DNA from: Arthrobacter zhaoxinii
GTDB taxonomy: Bacteria; Actinomycetota; Actinomycetes; Actinomycetales; Micrococcaceae
Length of the DNA stretch: 64,000 nt
Direction of reading: 5' to 3'
NCBI RefSeq assembly: GCF_024385505.1
Contig: NZ_JANFLT010000005.1
Location: forward strand, 372,001-436,000
The first letter of the stretch is position 1. The number at the start of each line of letters is the position of its first letter. A program made the position numbers and the translations under genes. The notes beneath the pieces were generated by a model. That model searched no databases, was not told where the DNA came from, and saw only the letters and a list, made by a program, of their open reading frames with translations. Shown piece by piece: positions 52,477-61,553 of the stretch.

Positions 52477-53563
52477 CCACCCGGCCGGCAGCGTCCGCGT
52501 TCCCGGCTCCGCCGGTCACGGCCGAGTCCACCGCGGTCAGGAAGCGCTCCCGGAAGGCTTCCGGGGATACCAGCAGCGTCCGGGCCAGCAGCTCCGGATC
52601 GGTTCCGCGCAGGTCCTCCAGCGTGCGCTGCCAATCCTGCACGGAGGCGAAGTCCGCCGCGGCGGCTGCCCCCGCCGCGGCCAGCGAAGAGGCGAAGACG
52701 GCCTGTTCGCTGAACGGGCGGGGTTCGGGGATCAGCAGTGCCGGACGCCGGGCGGCAGCCGCTGCGGCCACGGCATTGTGTCCGGCGGAGGTGACCACCA
52801 CATCCGCGGCGGCAAGCCGGGGTCCCGGATCCGCCACTACGCCCGGCAGCGACACGTTCGCCGGTATCTTTCCGGGTGCGCCGGCGGTGTGCCCCATGAC
52901 CTCCCACTGCCATTCCGGGGTCTGGCGGGCCGCGGCGAGCACGTCTTCGAGTGACACGCCGCTGCCGCCCAGGGAGGTCTGCACTGCAACGGTCCGGGGC
53001 TGCACGGGGATGAGCCCGGCGGGCGGCGCCGTATCCGGGGCAAGCATGCCCAGATACGTGCTCTTTGCTCCGTAGGCCTGCAGATGCGCCGGGTCCTCGA
53101 GAGCTTCCGGGAAGTAGGCGATCAGCCGGTGCACGGACTCATAGGCCAGCCGGTGGGGCGGGTCCGTCCGCTCCCCGTGCATCCGCCGGTGGATCACGGG
53201 ATAGCCTGCCAGCCGGGCAAAAACGGCCGCCTCCACGGACACGTCCACCACCACTACGTCCGGGGAGAACTCCTCCCAGAGCCGGTGCAGCTGCCCAAAC
53301 CGGGCCTGCAGTGCCGGTCCCGAGGGTGCATAGTGCAGGAACTCCCCCGGTCCGGGCGCGTAGGGGCCGCCGGGGCCGACGTCGGGCGGCAGCGGAGCGA
53401 ACCGTGCGCCGCCGGGCAGCCGGGGTTCCCCTGAGGCAGGAGCGGTCCCGGTGACCAGCAGCTCCACGCCGCCCAGCCGGGCAATGTTGGCGGCGTGGCG
53501 CAGGTGTCCGGTGCCGTGGTGGTGGGCGTAATAGGCGACGCGGGGCAGGCGCGGGGAAGGCAA
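52460..53563 (-). CDS. MurG-like (GT28-type) glycosyltransferase
   Basis: A 367-aa GT-B protein. The N-terminus RVAYYAHHHGTGHLRHA has the Gly-rich HGTGH loop of MurG-like enzymes. The C-terminal donor domain includes VQTSLGGSG, AAADVVVTSAGHNAVAAAAAARRPALLIPEPRPFSEQ near residues 262-300. It starts with TTG at 53563, preceded by GGAG at 6 nt, 12 bp after the stop of the next gene upstream, so the two are in one operon. Substrate unknown. Confidence 0.82.
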   Translation of the reverse strand: MPSPRLPRVAYYAHHHGTGHLRHAANIARLGGVELLVTGTAPASGEPRLPGGARFAPLPPDVGPGGPYAPGPGEFLHYAPSGPALQARFGQLHRLWEEFSPDVVVVDVSVEAAVFARLAGYPVIHRRMHGERTDPPHRLAYESVHRLIAYFPEALEDPAHLQAYGAKSTYLGMLAPDTAPPAGLIPVQPRTVAVQTSLGGSGVSLEDVLAAARQTPEWQWEVMGHTAGAPGKIPANVSLPGVVADPGPRLAAADVVVTSAGHNAVAAAAAARRPALLIPEPRPFSEQAVFASSLAAAGAAAAADFASVQDWQRTLEDLRGTDPELLARTLLVSPEAFRERFLTAVDSAVTGGAGNADAAGRVVSTAR

Positions 53564-53575
53564 GGACGACTCCGG

Positions 53576-54715
53576 TTACGGGACGAGGGCTTCGGCGGGC
53601 GGGGCGGACGGCAGCCCGTCCGGGTTGAGCAGGAACCGCACCTGCTCTTCGTAAGAGTCCACCATGGCGGCCGCACTGAAGCGGGCCGCCGAATTCCGCA
53701 CACGGTCCCGGTCCAGGCGGCGTGCGGCGGTGACCGCGGCAGCCAGGGCATCCGCACCGAGGCCTTCGGCGAGCCGGCCGCCGTCGGCGTCGATAATCTC
53801 CGGCATGGCGCCCAGGGGCAGGGCCGCCACCGGGGTGCCGCAGGCCATGGCTTCAAGCGCTGTGAGTCCGAAAGGCTCGGACCAGACCGGCGAGGCGATG
53901 AAGACCTCGCCCGATCCGAGGAAGGCGGCCAGGTTCCGGTGGTCGAGGTGGCCGACGTGGCGGACCCCGCGGCCCAGATGCGGGGCCACGGTGCGTTCAA
54001 AGTACTTCGCGTCGCTGATCGGCCCGGCAAAGTGCAGCTCCATGCCTGCCGCGCGCGCCGCGTCGATGGCAATGTGCAGGCCCTTTTCCGGGGTGACCCG
54101 TCCGGCCCAGACTGCGGTCCCCGGGCGGGACCCCGTGCCGGCGGGCCAGTCCGCCAGGCGGATGCCGTTGTGGATGACGTGCAGGTCCGGCAGGTGGGTG
54201 GACCAGCCGGTGGCATTGCGGGCGGAAACGCTGACAAACCGGTGCAGCGGTGACAGGGGTGCCCGGCCGTCCTCGACTGCCTCGATGATCCACGGCAGCG
54301 GCGGTGTGTGCAGGATGGTCAGCATGGGCACATCCGCGAGCCCAAGATACGGCAGCAGGCTCAGCGAGTTGTTGACGACGACGTCGAACCCGCCGTCCCG
54401 GACGGCCGCAATGGCCGAGCCAAGCGCACTGTCCAGGGTCTGCTGCTGCCGGCGGTCCGGAGCAGGACTGCGGCGGAAGTCAAAGCTTTCCGGGAGGACA
54501 TCCACCACCCGGCCCCGGGAAACGGACCCGGCCTTGGCGAAAAGCGTGACGTCATGGCCGCGCGAGGCGAACTCGTCCGCCATCAGCGAGGTGTGCATTT
54601 CCAGGCCGCCGAGGAACGGGCTGGAGATCGGATGGTGCAGGTGGGCCAGGATGGCTATCCGCAGCGGCTTCCCGGCCGCCGCGCGCCCCTGCGGCAGGGG
54701 GAAGTCGAGACTCAT
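53576..54715 (-). CDS. Glycosyltransferase family 4
   Basis: A 379-aa GT4 enzyme. PLRIAILAHLHHPISSPFLGGLEMHTSLMADE is the N-terminal acceptor domain with its GG loop. The C-terminal domain shows VWAGRVTPEKGLHIAIDAARAAG and the donor-binding EX7E SPVWSEPFGLTALEAMACGTPV near residues 270-292. ATG at 54715 has CATACT 7 nt upstream. First gene of the operon with the MurG-like transferase. The sequence resembles sugar-transferring enzymes of polysaccharide or glycolipid synthesis. Confidence 0.88.
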   Translation of the reverse strand: MSLDFPLPQGRAAAGKPLRIAILAHLHHPISSPFLGGLEMHTSLMADEFASRGHDVTLFAKAGSVSRGRVVDVLPESFDFRRSPAPDRRQQQTLDSALGSAIAAVRDGGFDVVVNNSLSLLPYLGLADVPMLTILHTPPLPWIIEAVEDGRAPLSPLHRFVSVSARNATGWSTHLPDLHVIHNGIRLADWPAGTGSRPGTAVWAGRVTPEKGLHIAIDAARAAGMELHFAGPISDAKYFERTVAPHLGRGVRHVGHLDHRNLAAFLGSGEVFIASPVWSEPFGLTALEAMACGTPVAALPLGAMPEIIDADGGRLAEGLGADALAAAVTAARRLDRDRVRNSAARFSAAAMVDSYEEQVRFLLNPDGLPSAPPAEALVP

Positions 54716-54722
54716 ATGAGTA

Positions 54723-54728
54723 AGTATG
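54723..54728 (-). promoter_or_regulatory. -10 hexamer of the GT4 gene (leaderless)
   Basis: CATACT on the minus strand, 7 nt before the ATG at 54715. Confidence 0.45.
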
Positions 54729-54783
54729 CCTTGAATCCCCCGCCCGGGACGGGAGGGCGCAGGCTGGCAGGACGGGCGTTGCG

Positions 54784-55227
54784 CTAGAACGGCTCCGTGC
54801 CGAAAGGCACCGGCGGAATGTGCTGGGACGGGATGCGGTCGCGGTCGTAGCTGATGGTGGTGTAGCCGTGCGGGACGGGTTTGCCGTGCTCGTCCAGGTT
54901 GACGAACACAATCTTGTCGATCGTCAGGATGCTGCGGCGGGTGATCATGTTCCGCACCTCGGCCTGCATGGTGAGGGACGTCCGGCCGAACTTGGTGGCG
55001 GTAAGCCCCATTTCGATCAGGTCTCCCTGCACCGCCGAGCTGACGAAGTTGATTTCCGACATGAACTTGGTGACCACCCGGCCGTTGCCCATCTGCAGGA
55101 TGGCATACACGGTGGCCTCTTCGTCGATCCAGCGCAGCAGGCTGCCGCCGAACAGGGTGCCGTTGGCGTTCAGATCCTCGGGGCGGACCCACTTGCGGGT
55201 GTGGAAATTGATGTTCTCAAGGGCCAT
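54784..55227 (-). CDS. Acyl-CoA thioesterase, hotdog fold (YciA-like)
   Basis: A 147-aa thioesterase. VRPEDLNANGTLFGGSLLRWIDEEATVYAIL carries the catalytic N-G-x-x-F/GG and D residues of the BACH/YciA group near residues 15-45. VVTKFMSEINFVSSAVQGD and VRNMITRRSILTIDKIVFVNLDEHGKPVPHG are conserved. It hydrolyses acyl-CoA esters in the cytosol. TAAGCT lies 6 nt before the ATG, indicating leaderless transcription. Confidence 0.88.
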   Translation of the reverse strand: MALENINFHTRKWVRPEDLNANGTLFGGSLLRWIDEEATVYAILQMGNGRVVTKFMSEINFVSSAVQGDLIEMGLTATKFGRTSLTMQAEVRNMITRRSILTIDKIVFVNLDEHGKPVPHGYTTISYDRDRIPSQHIPPVPFGTEPF

Positions 55228-55233
55228 ATATTC

Positions 55234-55239
55234 AGCTTA
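55234..55239 (-). promoter_or_regulatory. -10 hexamer of the thioesterase gene (leaderless)
   Basis: TAAGCT on the minus strand, then gaatat and the ATG at 55227. Confidence 0.5.
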
Positions 55240-55329
55240 TCCACAGGTCCGGGGCGGACCGGACCGATCCGTGGATGCCTTGATCACAGACCCGTGTTAG
55301 CTGCCCGACCCTCTGTGGCGGCCGGGGCC

Positions 55330-56154
55330 TCAGTCCGGGGTCTCGTTCAGAAGGTCTCCGAGCCGGGTCAGATCGCCGTCCAGCGGTACCGCCATGGCTT
55401 CGAACGTGCCGGCCTGCAGCAGGTCGCTGATGAGTTCAACCGACCCGCCTACCAGCGTGGAATCGAAGTCGATCTCGGAAGCGAGGAACCATGCCGCGTC
55501 CTGGGGCCACAGCAGGTTCGGGCTCTGGAGCGGGTCCCAGCCGTTGCGTTCCTGCCATCCCGGGTCGGCGAAGACCGCCAGGTCCCCGGTAAACAGCAGG
55601 TAGTCGCGTGCCGGCAGTTCCAGGCGCGGTACGCGGTCCGCCGCGGCATACCCCGGAAGCGGCAGTGCGTCCTGCGGAGCCGGCCCGCCGGCGGAAACAG
55701 CGGAGGTTTCCCCGGCGCCGGTGACCCAGCCCCACCCGTCCCACAGCCCGGCAAGGCAACGGCCGGGGGTCTGCGTGTGTGCGGCGAGGAGGCGGACCAC
55801 CTCGGCCAGGGTTCCGGCGGGCAGTGCACCCACCAGCGGGTCTTCATAGTGCCAGCCGCGTTCGTTCCATACCGGATTACGGTAGCCGGCGAGGACGGCG
55901 GACCACTGCATCAGCGGGTGCGCAACCGTTCCCCGCGCCTCGGCAAGTTCCTCCCACCGCATGTTTCGGGATTCGACGGTTACCGGTCCGTCCGGCCGCC
56001 AGTCCAGCAGCTGTGCCCGGATCGGATGGAAAATCCGGGCATAGGCGGCATACCCCTCCGGAACCGTACCCGAGACGGTTCCGGCCTGAGCCAGCCGCGC
56101 GGCAATCCAAGCCCCCGACTGAGGGTCGGCAAGCGGCCCTTCCAACCTGGTCAT
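55330..56154 (-). CDS. Conserved-looking protein of unknown function
   Basis: A 274-aa soluble protein, starting MTRLEGPLADPQSG. Notable stretches are PEGYAAYARIFHPIRAQ, EDPLVGALPAGTLAEVVRLL, GLWDGWGWVTGAG, RDYLLFTGDLAVFADP, SPNLLWPQDAAWFLASEID and FDSTLVGGSVELISDLL. The pattern of Trp-rich, aromatic segments suggests a SMI1/SUKH-like or DUF-type globular protein, but I cannot assign it. The frame is open upstream to 56283; I chose the ATG at 56154 because CATACT lies 6 nt before it. No signal peptide. Confidence 0.75.
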   Translation of the reverse strand: MTRLEGPLADPQSGAWIAARLAQAGTVSGTVPEGYAAYARIFHPIRAQLLDWRPDGPVTVESRNMRWEELAEARGTVAHPLMQWSAVLAGYRNPVWNERGWHYEDPLVGALPAGTLAEVVRLLAAHTQTPGRCLAGLWDGWGWVTGAGETSAVSAGGPAPQDALPLPGYAAADRVPRLELPARDYLLFTGDLAVFADPGWQERNGWDPLQSPNLLWPQDAAWFLASEIDFDSTLVGGSVELISDLLQAGTFEAMAVPLDGDLTRLGDLLNETPD

Positions 56155-56160
56155 CGGGCC

Positions 56161-56166
56161 AGTATG
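56161..56166 (-). promoter_or_regulatory. -10 hexamer (leaderless)
   Basis: CATACT on the minus strand, 6 nt before the ATG at 56154. Confidence 0.45.
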
Positions 56167-56233
56167 CCCTACGGGCCGCGCCGCGGACCCCGGTGACGGA
56201 CCAGAAATGCGCCCCGCGCTTCTGGCCGCAGCC

Positions 56234-57811
56234 TTAGCCGGCACGGGCCGCGTCACCGGCGGGCGGCAGGTCGCGGGCGTCAACCGGCCCCTGGTCCAGC
56301 CGGAACGGAGGATACTCGTCGCGCATCAGCGCCGTGTAGGCGAGGACCCGGTAGGACCACCGCTGCAGACCCATCACGAGGTCGAAGAGCGCACGCGGAT
56401 AGCGGCCGGTAAACAGCAGCGCGACGGCGGCAATCATCACCAGCAGGGCCAGCAGGGAGATTCCGACGGCCCAGCCGCCCACTGAGCGCAGGCTTTCGGC
56501 TGCAGGGTCCGTCACCCAGTCCACCGGCCCGTCCCAGTCCCCGCCGCCCACGCTCGGGTCCCAGCCGCCGAGCGGACCTGCCTGCCGCACCACAACGTAG
56601 CCGGAACCGCTGAAGGCCCCCACGACCAGTGCCTGCGGGAGGACCAGCAGCCACCATTTCACCAGCACCAGCCCGCGGGAGAGACGGTCCGGGTATGCGA
56701 CGTCGAAGTCCGCCGGATAGTCGGTCCGCTCCAGGCTGAAGGGCGGATACCGGTCCGTGCCCAATACTCCGGTGGCATAGAAGGCCACGCGCCAGCTCCA
56801 CCGGATGACGCCCACATTGAAATCGAACAGTGCCCGTGGATAGCGGGTGGTGAAGAGGATGGCGAATCCGGCAACAACGGTCGCCACACCAAACGCAATC
56901 CACAGGAAGGCAAGCAGGATGTAGTGCGGGATGGCCAGGAACCACTTCACGAGCCACAGCCAGCGGGACAGCCCCGGATCCAGTTCCCCGTAGAGACGCG
57001 CCGGGTACGGCCCGCCGTATCCTCCCGCGGCCAGCTGCCCCGCCCCCGCGGCGGAGAACACGGGCGCCTCGGGGGCGGCCGCAGCCACGCCGTACCCGTA
57101 GGGGCCGTGTCCACCTTCGGGGCCCGGATACCCGCCGGCCGCCGGATATGCGCTGCCGGGCTTCCGGCCGGTGAGGATGCCGGCCAGGATCAGCGCCACA
57201 CCGCCGAGCACCAGGACAACGGCTCCGAGGACGAGCCACCAGGTGAGCGGACCGAGCACGTCCGAGCGCACACCCGCCTGGAGATCGGCCGTGACCCGGG
57301 GCGCGGCGTCGGCGTTCATCACGACGACGGTCCATTCCCCCTCTTGCAGCGGCCAGTCTATTTCCCGGGTTCCGGCACCCTCGGAGGACGCAGCCCAGAA
57401 ATCCTGTTCCCCGGGCGGTGCCGGTGCTGCGGTGCCCGGGATCTCCTCGTACTCCGCAGAGAAGGGTTCAAAGGTCACGTCACCGAGTTCGGCGTGCGCC
57501 ACTCCGTCGAGGTACCGCTCGACGTCGGTCTCTGAGGCGATCCCGATGAACAGCTCACCGTCCGGATTGGTGCCCCGGATCTGCACCGTGCCGACGTTGT
57601 CCCCGGCGCTGATACCGGAGCTCACCTCGATGTTTTCGCTGGTCAGGGCATACGAGCCGACGCTGTAGGTCTCTTCGGGAACCGACAGGTACCCGTCGTC
57701 GCGCTGGGCGGCAGCCAGCAGCCCCAGCGCAGCGGCAGCCGCCCCTGCGGTCAGCCCGGCAAGGACCAGCAGGGAGCCGATAATGATCAGGACGATTCTG
57801 CCCGGGTTCAT
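56234..57811 (-). CDS. Membrane protein with two DUF4389-type domains
   Basis: A 525-aa protein. The N-terminus has a hydrophobic helix (IVLIIIGSLLVLAGLTAG) and an extracytoplasmic beta domain to about residue 185. A second helix (PLTWWLVLGAVVLVLGGVALIL) is followed by a Gly/Pro/Tyr-rich linker (YPAAGGYPGPEGGHGPYG). Two copies of the DUF4389 core follow: AILFTTRYPRALFDFNVGVIRWSWRVAFYATG...YPPFSLE and ALLFTGRYPRALFDLVMGLQRWSYRVLAYTAL...YPPFRLD. Function unknown. The ATG at 57811 follows AAGGGC. Confidence 0.88.
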   Translation of the reverse strand: MNPGRIVLIIIGSLLVLAGLTAGAAAAALGLLAAAQRDDGYLSVPEETYSVGSYALTSENIEVSSGISAGDNVGTVQIRGTNPDGELFIGIASETDVERYLDGVAHAELGDVTFEPFSAEYEEIPGTAAPAPPGEQDFWAASSEGAGTREIDWPLQEGEWTVVVMNADAAPRVTADLQAGVRSDVLGPLTWWLVLGAVVLVLGGVALILAGILTGRKPGSAYPAAGGYPGPEGGHGPYGYGVAAAAPEAPVFSAAGAGQLAAGGYGGPYPARLYGELDPGLSRWLWLVKWFLAIPHYILLAFLWIAFGVATVVAGFAILFTTRYPRALFDFNVGVIRWSWRVAFYATGVLGTDRYPPFSLERTDYPADFDVAYPDRLSRGLVLVKWWLLVLPQALVVGAFSGSGYVVVRQAGPLGGWDPSVGGGDWDGPVDWVTDPAAESLRSVGGWAVGISLLALLVMIAAVALLFTGRYPRALFDLVMGLQRWSYRVLAYTALMRDEYPPFRLDQGPVDARDLPPAGDAARAG

Positions 57812-57919
57812 GACGGTGCCCTTCGCTCGCAGCAAGGCGGAAACCCGGCGGGTTCGTCTTCAAGCGTTCGCCGCGCCGGGAACAGAGTCAAGCCGGCAGG
57901 GCCTGCTGCCGCCGCCCGG

Positions 57920-59320
57920 CTAGAAGTTGATCATGTGGCCGGTCAATCCGTGGAAGGCTTCCTGCAAGGCCTCGCTCAGGGTGGGATGGGTGTGCACGTT
58001 GCGGGCGAGCTCATGGGCGGTCAGGTCCCATTTCTGCGCCAGCGTCAGTTCAGGCAGCAGCTCGGAGACATCCGGCCCGATCAGATGACCGCCCAGGAGC
58101 TCCAGATGCTCCTTGTCCGCCACAAGCTTCACGAAGCCGACCGGTTCACCCAGGCCGTGCGCCTTGCCGTTGGCAGTGAACGGGAAAGTACTCACCACCA
58201 CATCGTGCCCTTCGTCGCGGGCCTGCTGTTCGGTGAGTCCGAAGCTGGCCACCTGCGGCTGGCAGAACGTGGCCCGCGGCATCATGCGGTAGTCGCCCAG
58301 CGGCAGGGTTTCCGCCTTGCCGATGGTTTCGGCCGCCACCACGCCCATCGCCTCGGCCACATGGGCGAGCTGCAGCTTGGCGGTGATGTCACCGATCGCG
58401 TAGATGTGCGGGACGTTGGTGCGCATGTAGTCGTCAATGCCGATGGCACCGCGTTCGGTCAGCTGCACCCCTGTCGTTTCCAGCCCGTAGCCCTCGGTGC
58501 GCGGGGCGAAGCCGATGGACATCATCACCCGGTCCGCTTCGATGCTGCCCTGTTGGCCGTTCTTATCCGTGTAGGTCACGGTGACGGAAGACCCGTTGTC
58601 CTTCACTGTTTCCACCTTTGTGGAGGTCAGGATGGGGATGCCGAGCTTCTTGTACTGCTTGGCGATTTCCTTGGACACATCCGCGTCCTCATTGGGCAGT
58701 GCCCGGTCTAGGAATTCGATGATGGTGACATCCACGCCGTAGCTGCGGTGCACATAGCCGAATTCCATCCCGATGGCGCCGGCACCGACAATCACGATCT
58801 TCTTCGGCAGTTCCCGGTCCATGATCTGGGCCTCATACGTCACCACGTTCTCACTTAGTTCGACGCCGGGAAGCAGCCGCACATAGGTGCCGGTCGCGAT
58901 GATCGCGTTATCGAAAGTGATCATCGCGCTGCCGCCCTTGGACAGGGCCACCTCGATCGTGTGGTCATCGGTGAAGACGCCGTGCCCGTCATATTCGGTG
59001 ATCTTGTTTTTCTTCATCAGGAAGTGGACGCCCTTGACCCGGCCGTCAGCCACCTGGCGGCTGCGGTCAAAGGCAGCACCGAAATCGAAGCTGACCTCGC
59101 CGGTCATGCCGAAGGTCTTGGCCTGGTTGGTGAAGATCTGTGCCAGTTCGGCATTGCGGAGCAGCGCTTTGGAGGGAATGCAGCCCACGTTGAGGCAGAC
59201 TCCGCCCCAGTATTTCTCCTCAACGATTGCCGTCTTCAACCCCAGCTGGGCGGCACGGATGGCCGCCACATATCCGCCCGGGCCGGCCCCCAGGACCACG
59301 ACGTCGTAATGTTCGCTCAT
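57920..59320 (-). CDS. lpdA: Dihydrolipoyl dehydrogenase
   Basis: A 466-aa FAD flavoprotein, the E3 component of 2-oxoacid dehydrogenase complexes. FAD motif [19 protein letters not shown]; redox-active disulfide [15 protein letters not shown] near residues 40-54; NAD motif [15 protein letters not shown]-terminal active-site base in [14 protein letters not shown] near residue 444. AAGGAG lies before the ATG at 59320; a TTG nine bases earlier is less likely. No E1/E2 genes are nearby, so it is probably a shared housekeeping E3. Confidence 0.96.
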   Translation of the reverse strand: MSEHYDVVVLGAGPGGYVAAIRAAQLGLKTAIVEEKYWGGVCLNVGCIPSKALLRNAELAQIFTNQAKTFGMTGEVSFDFGAAFDRSRQVADGRVKGVHFLMKKNKITEYDGHGVFTDDHTIEVALSKGGSAMITFDNAIIATGTYVRLLPGVELSENVVTYEAQIMDRELPKKIVIVGAGAIGMEFGYVHRSYGVDVTIIEFLDRALPNEDADVSKEIAKQYKKLGIPILTSTKVETVKDNGSSVTVTYTDKNGQQGSIEADRVMMSIGFAPRTEGYGLETTGVQLTERGAIGIDDYMRTNVPHIYAIGDITAKLQLAHVAEAMGVVAAETIGKAETLPLGDYRMMPRATFCQPQVASFGLTEQQARDEGHDVVVSTFPFTANGKAHGLGEPVGFVKLVADKEHLELLGGHLIGPDVSELLPELTLAQKWDLTAHELARNVHTHPTLSEALQEAFHGLTGHMINF

Positions 59321-59415
59321 GGGAACCAACTCTCCTTGCCTGGGGTGCGGGAAAATCTCTCAGCCGGCTTAAGGCTCTCACGAGGTGACGCTGAGGGCAC
59401 GGGTGCCGGGAACCT

Positions 59416-60933
59416 TCAGATGTAGCCCCGGTAGCCTGACCAGGCCCGGCGCCGTTCCGGGAACGGATCCGATTCGATCCGGTCATGCTTGTCGAACACG
59501 CGGGTGTGTCGGTGGAACTCGTCGTAGGCGGGCCAGCCGGCGCCGGGGTGTGAATGCCTGGCGAGGCTCAGCAGCGAGCCCTGGAACCGTTCGGACAGGG
59601 CCTTCAGCTCTTCGGTTCCGCCCAACAGGGTCAGGGCCCTCGCCGTCCCGGTTCCGATGTCGCCGAACATCACCGGCACATCGAAGGAATGGGTCGCGCC
59701 GAACCCCAGCAGGTTCATGGCCGGCGTTGCATAGTCATAGCGGTATGACCACGTGGGAGCAATGCGTGAGTGCCCTTCGGCAACCATCTGGCTTGGATAC
59801 CAGAACACCAGGTCACCGCTGATCTCCTCCGACCGCCTGCGGGACGGGTAGCCCGGATAGGCGGCAACCACCCGGTCCCGGGCCAGCGGGTCGGTGCCCG
59901 CGAACATTTTTTCGATCAGTTCGGGTGTGGAGGGCAGAATGTTGGAGACCTTGGCGAAAAGCGCACCTTCCCGGGCCATGGTGCCCAGCACGAGGGGAAC
60001 CGGAGTGGATTCGCCCGCAAAGAAGGAGTCGATCGGATGCCTGGGGAGGAAGTCCCCGTCAATGACCGGAGAGACGCTGAGCGAGCCCGGCTGCTTGGCC
60101 GGGCCGATCTTCGTCGTCAGTTTCCGGGTGGCGTTGACCAGCTTCGCCGCGTCAATGCTGGTCAGGGCTTCGGCGGCTGCAGAGGGTTCAACCCCCAGAA
60201 TCTCCAGCAGGTCGGCCGCCCAGGCCGCATGCAGGTCCGACGAATAGGCTGCCGACGGCGCCGCGCTCTGCGCATAGGCCTGATGGAACAGGCCCCGGGC
60301 GGCGGGAACACACATCAGGGTGGTGACGGCGAGACCACCCGCCGATTCGCCGAACAGGGTGACATTGTCCGGGTCGCCGCCGAAGGCTTCAATGTTCTGC
60401 TGCACCCATTCCAGGGCGGCGAGCTGGTCCCGCAGGCCCATGTTGGCGTCGAACGGCCGTTCCGGCGTCGAGTACGCGCGGAAGTCCATAAACCCCAGCG
60501 CCCCGATGCGGTAGTTGAGCGAGACGTAGAGGACGCCGCCGTCCCGGACCAGCTTGGTTCCCCGGTACGTAGGCTCCGCGGAGGAACCGGAACTGAAGGC
60601 GCCGCCGTACAGGTAGACCAGCACCGGCAGCAGCCCGTCCGCCGGATCCAGCGGTGCGGAGACGTTCAGGGACAGGCAGTCCTCATCCATGGCCACCCTT
60701 CGCCGGGTCCCGGTGAGGCTCGGCGCCTTGGACTGCGGGGGCACCGGGCCGAACCTCCCGGCGTCGCGGATGCCGTTCCAGCTGGGGGGCGGCTGCGGCG
60801 CACGGAGCCGGAGTCGACCGACCGGCGGAGCAGCGTAAGGGATGCCGCGCCAGGTGCGCACGCCGTGGTCCACAATGCCCTGCACCAGTCCGTTGCCGGT
60901 CTCAACCACCAGCGATGCGACGTCAATAGCCAC
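59416..60933 (-). CDS. Type-B carboxylesterase/lipase
   Basis: A 505-aa alpha/beta hydrolase of the carboxylesterase type-B family. YLYGGAFSSGSSAEP near residue 107 forms the oxyanion hole; the nucleophile elbow is FGESAGGLA near residue 190. GATHSFDVPVMFG near residue 420 gives the catalytic His. The N-terminus VETGNGLVQGIVDHGVRTWRGIPYA is typical of bacterial pnbA-like esterases. No signal peptide. Starts at GTG. The same strand as lpdA but about 90 bp away. Confidence 0.93.
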   Translation of the reverse strand: MAIDVASLVVETGNGLVQGIVDHGVRTWRGIPYAAPPVGRLRLRAPQPPPSWNGIRDAGRFGPVPPQSKAPSLTGTRRRVAMDEDCLSLNVSAPLDPADGLLPVLVYLYGGAFSSGSSAEPTYRGTKLVRDGGVLYVSLNYRIGALGFMDFRAYSTPERPFDANMGLRDQLAALEWVQQNIEAFGGDPDNVTLFGESAGGLAVTTLMCVPAARGLFHQAYAQSAAPSAAYSSDLHAAWAADLLEILGVEPSAAAEALTSIDAAKLVNATRKLTTKIGPAKQPGSLSVSPVIDGDFLPRHPIDSFFAGESTPVPLVLGTMAREGALFAKVSNILPSTPELIEKMFAGTDPLARDRVVAAYPGYPSRRRSEEISGDLVFWYPSQMVAEGHSRIAPTWSYRYDYATPAMNLLGFGATHSFDVPVMFGDIGTGTARALTLLGGTEELKALSERFQGSLLSLARHSHPGAGWPAYDEFHRHTRVFDKHDRIESDPFPERRRAWSGYRGYI

Positions 60934-61067
60934 GGTCGACTCTTTCCAGCCGGGGAAGCTGCCTTGCGACTATCTACGATAGGCGCGCCCCGGGGAGGCC
61001 ACCAGAGACGGTGTCGGTTACCGGTGGCACCGGCCCAACATCAGGGTCCGGCACGCCGGAGAAGTGC

Positions 61068-61409
61068 CTAAGCGGCGGAGACGAGCTGCCGGCGTACCCC
61101 GGCGCTGCGCCGCCCATGCACCGGGCGGGACATCAGGCGGCGGTGCATGACCACTTCCTTGAGGCAAAGGGCAGCAACCGCTGCGATGTTAAGGGCGATC
61201 TTCGTGCCGGTGGACCAGTCGGTTCCCACGCACAGCATCCAGACGAGGATCAGGACCGGCACCTCCGCCGACCGCAGCGCCTTCACTGGCCGGTTCCGAA
61301 TTGCCCGAAGGAAGCGTGTGTAGTCACCGCGAGCCCATGTCGAACCGTCGTTGCGCTGCGGCTGCCCCTGCTGCCGTGCGCTGCAGCTGAGCTGCGCTTT
61401 CTCATCCAT
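61068..61409 (-). CDS. Small membrane protein of unknown function
   Basis: A 113-aa protein beginning MDEKAQLSCSARQ. Two hydrophobic segments (VPVLILVWMLCVGT and KIALNIAAVAALCLKEVVMH) follow a charged RGDYTRFLRAIRNRPVKAL stretch, and the C-terminus is basic (RRLMSRPVHGRRSAGVRRQL). The frame is open to 61469, where a TTG follows a stretch reading GGGAGG-like sequence, so an N-terminal extension of 20 residues is possible. Codon usage in this stretch is less GC-biased than its neighbours. Family not recognised. Confidence 0.5.
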   Translation of the reverse strand: MDEKAQLSCSARQQGQPQRNDGSTWARGDYTRFLRAIRNRPVKALRSAEVPVLILVWMLCVGTDWSTGTKIALNIAAVAALCLKEVVMHRRLMSRPVHGRRSAGVRRQLVSAA

Positions 61410-61483
61410 GAAGCCATGAGGACACTTCTTCCGTGAAATCGCCCGAGACCTGCGTGCCGCACCTCCCAAGGGTGCCTCACAGC

Positions 61484-61494
61484 ATACTTTGTAT
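61484..61494. promoter_or_regulatory. AT-rich inverted repeat upstream of the small membrane-protein gene
   Basis: ATAC-TTT-GTAT, a short palindrome embedded in GC-rich sequence. On the minus strand TATGCT overlaps its downstream half and could be a -10. PadR-type and other operators look similar. Confidence 0.35.
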
Positions 61495-61553
61495 CACATT
61501 CCGCGCGCCGGGGCGTTCCCGCCGCTTCGGGGACGGGCCGGGGACGGTCCGGG

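Noticed and set aside
53254-55192. Upstream extension of the GT4 gene through the thioesterase region
   Set aside because: The extension is antisense or out of frame with the hotdog thioesterase, and the ATG at 54715 has a placed -10.
61283-61480. 65-aa minus-strand frame overlapping the small membrane-protein gene
   Set aside because: Arg/Ser-rich with no hydrophobic segment; the alternative frame has two plausible transmembrane helices.
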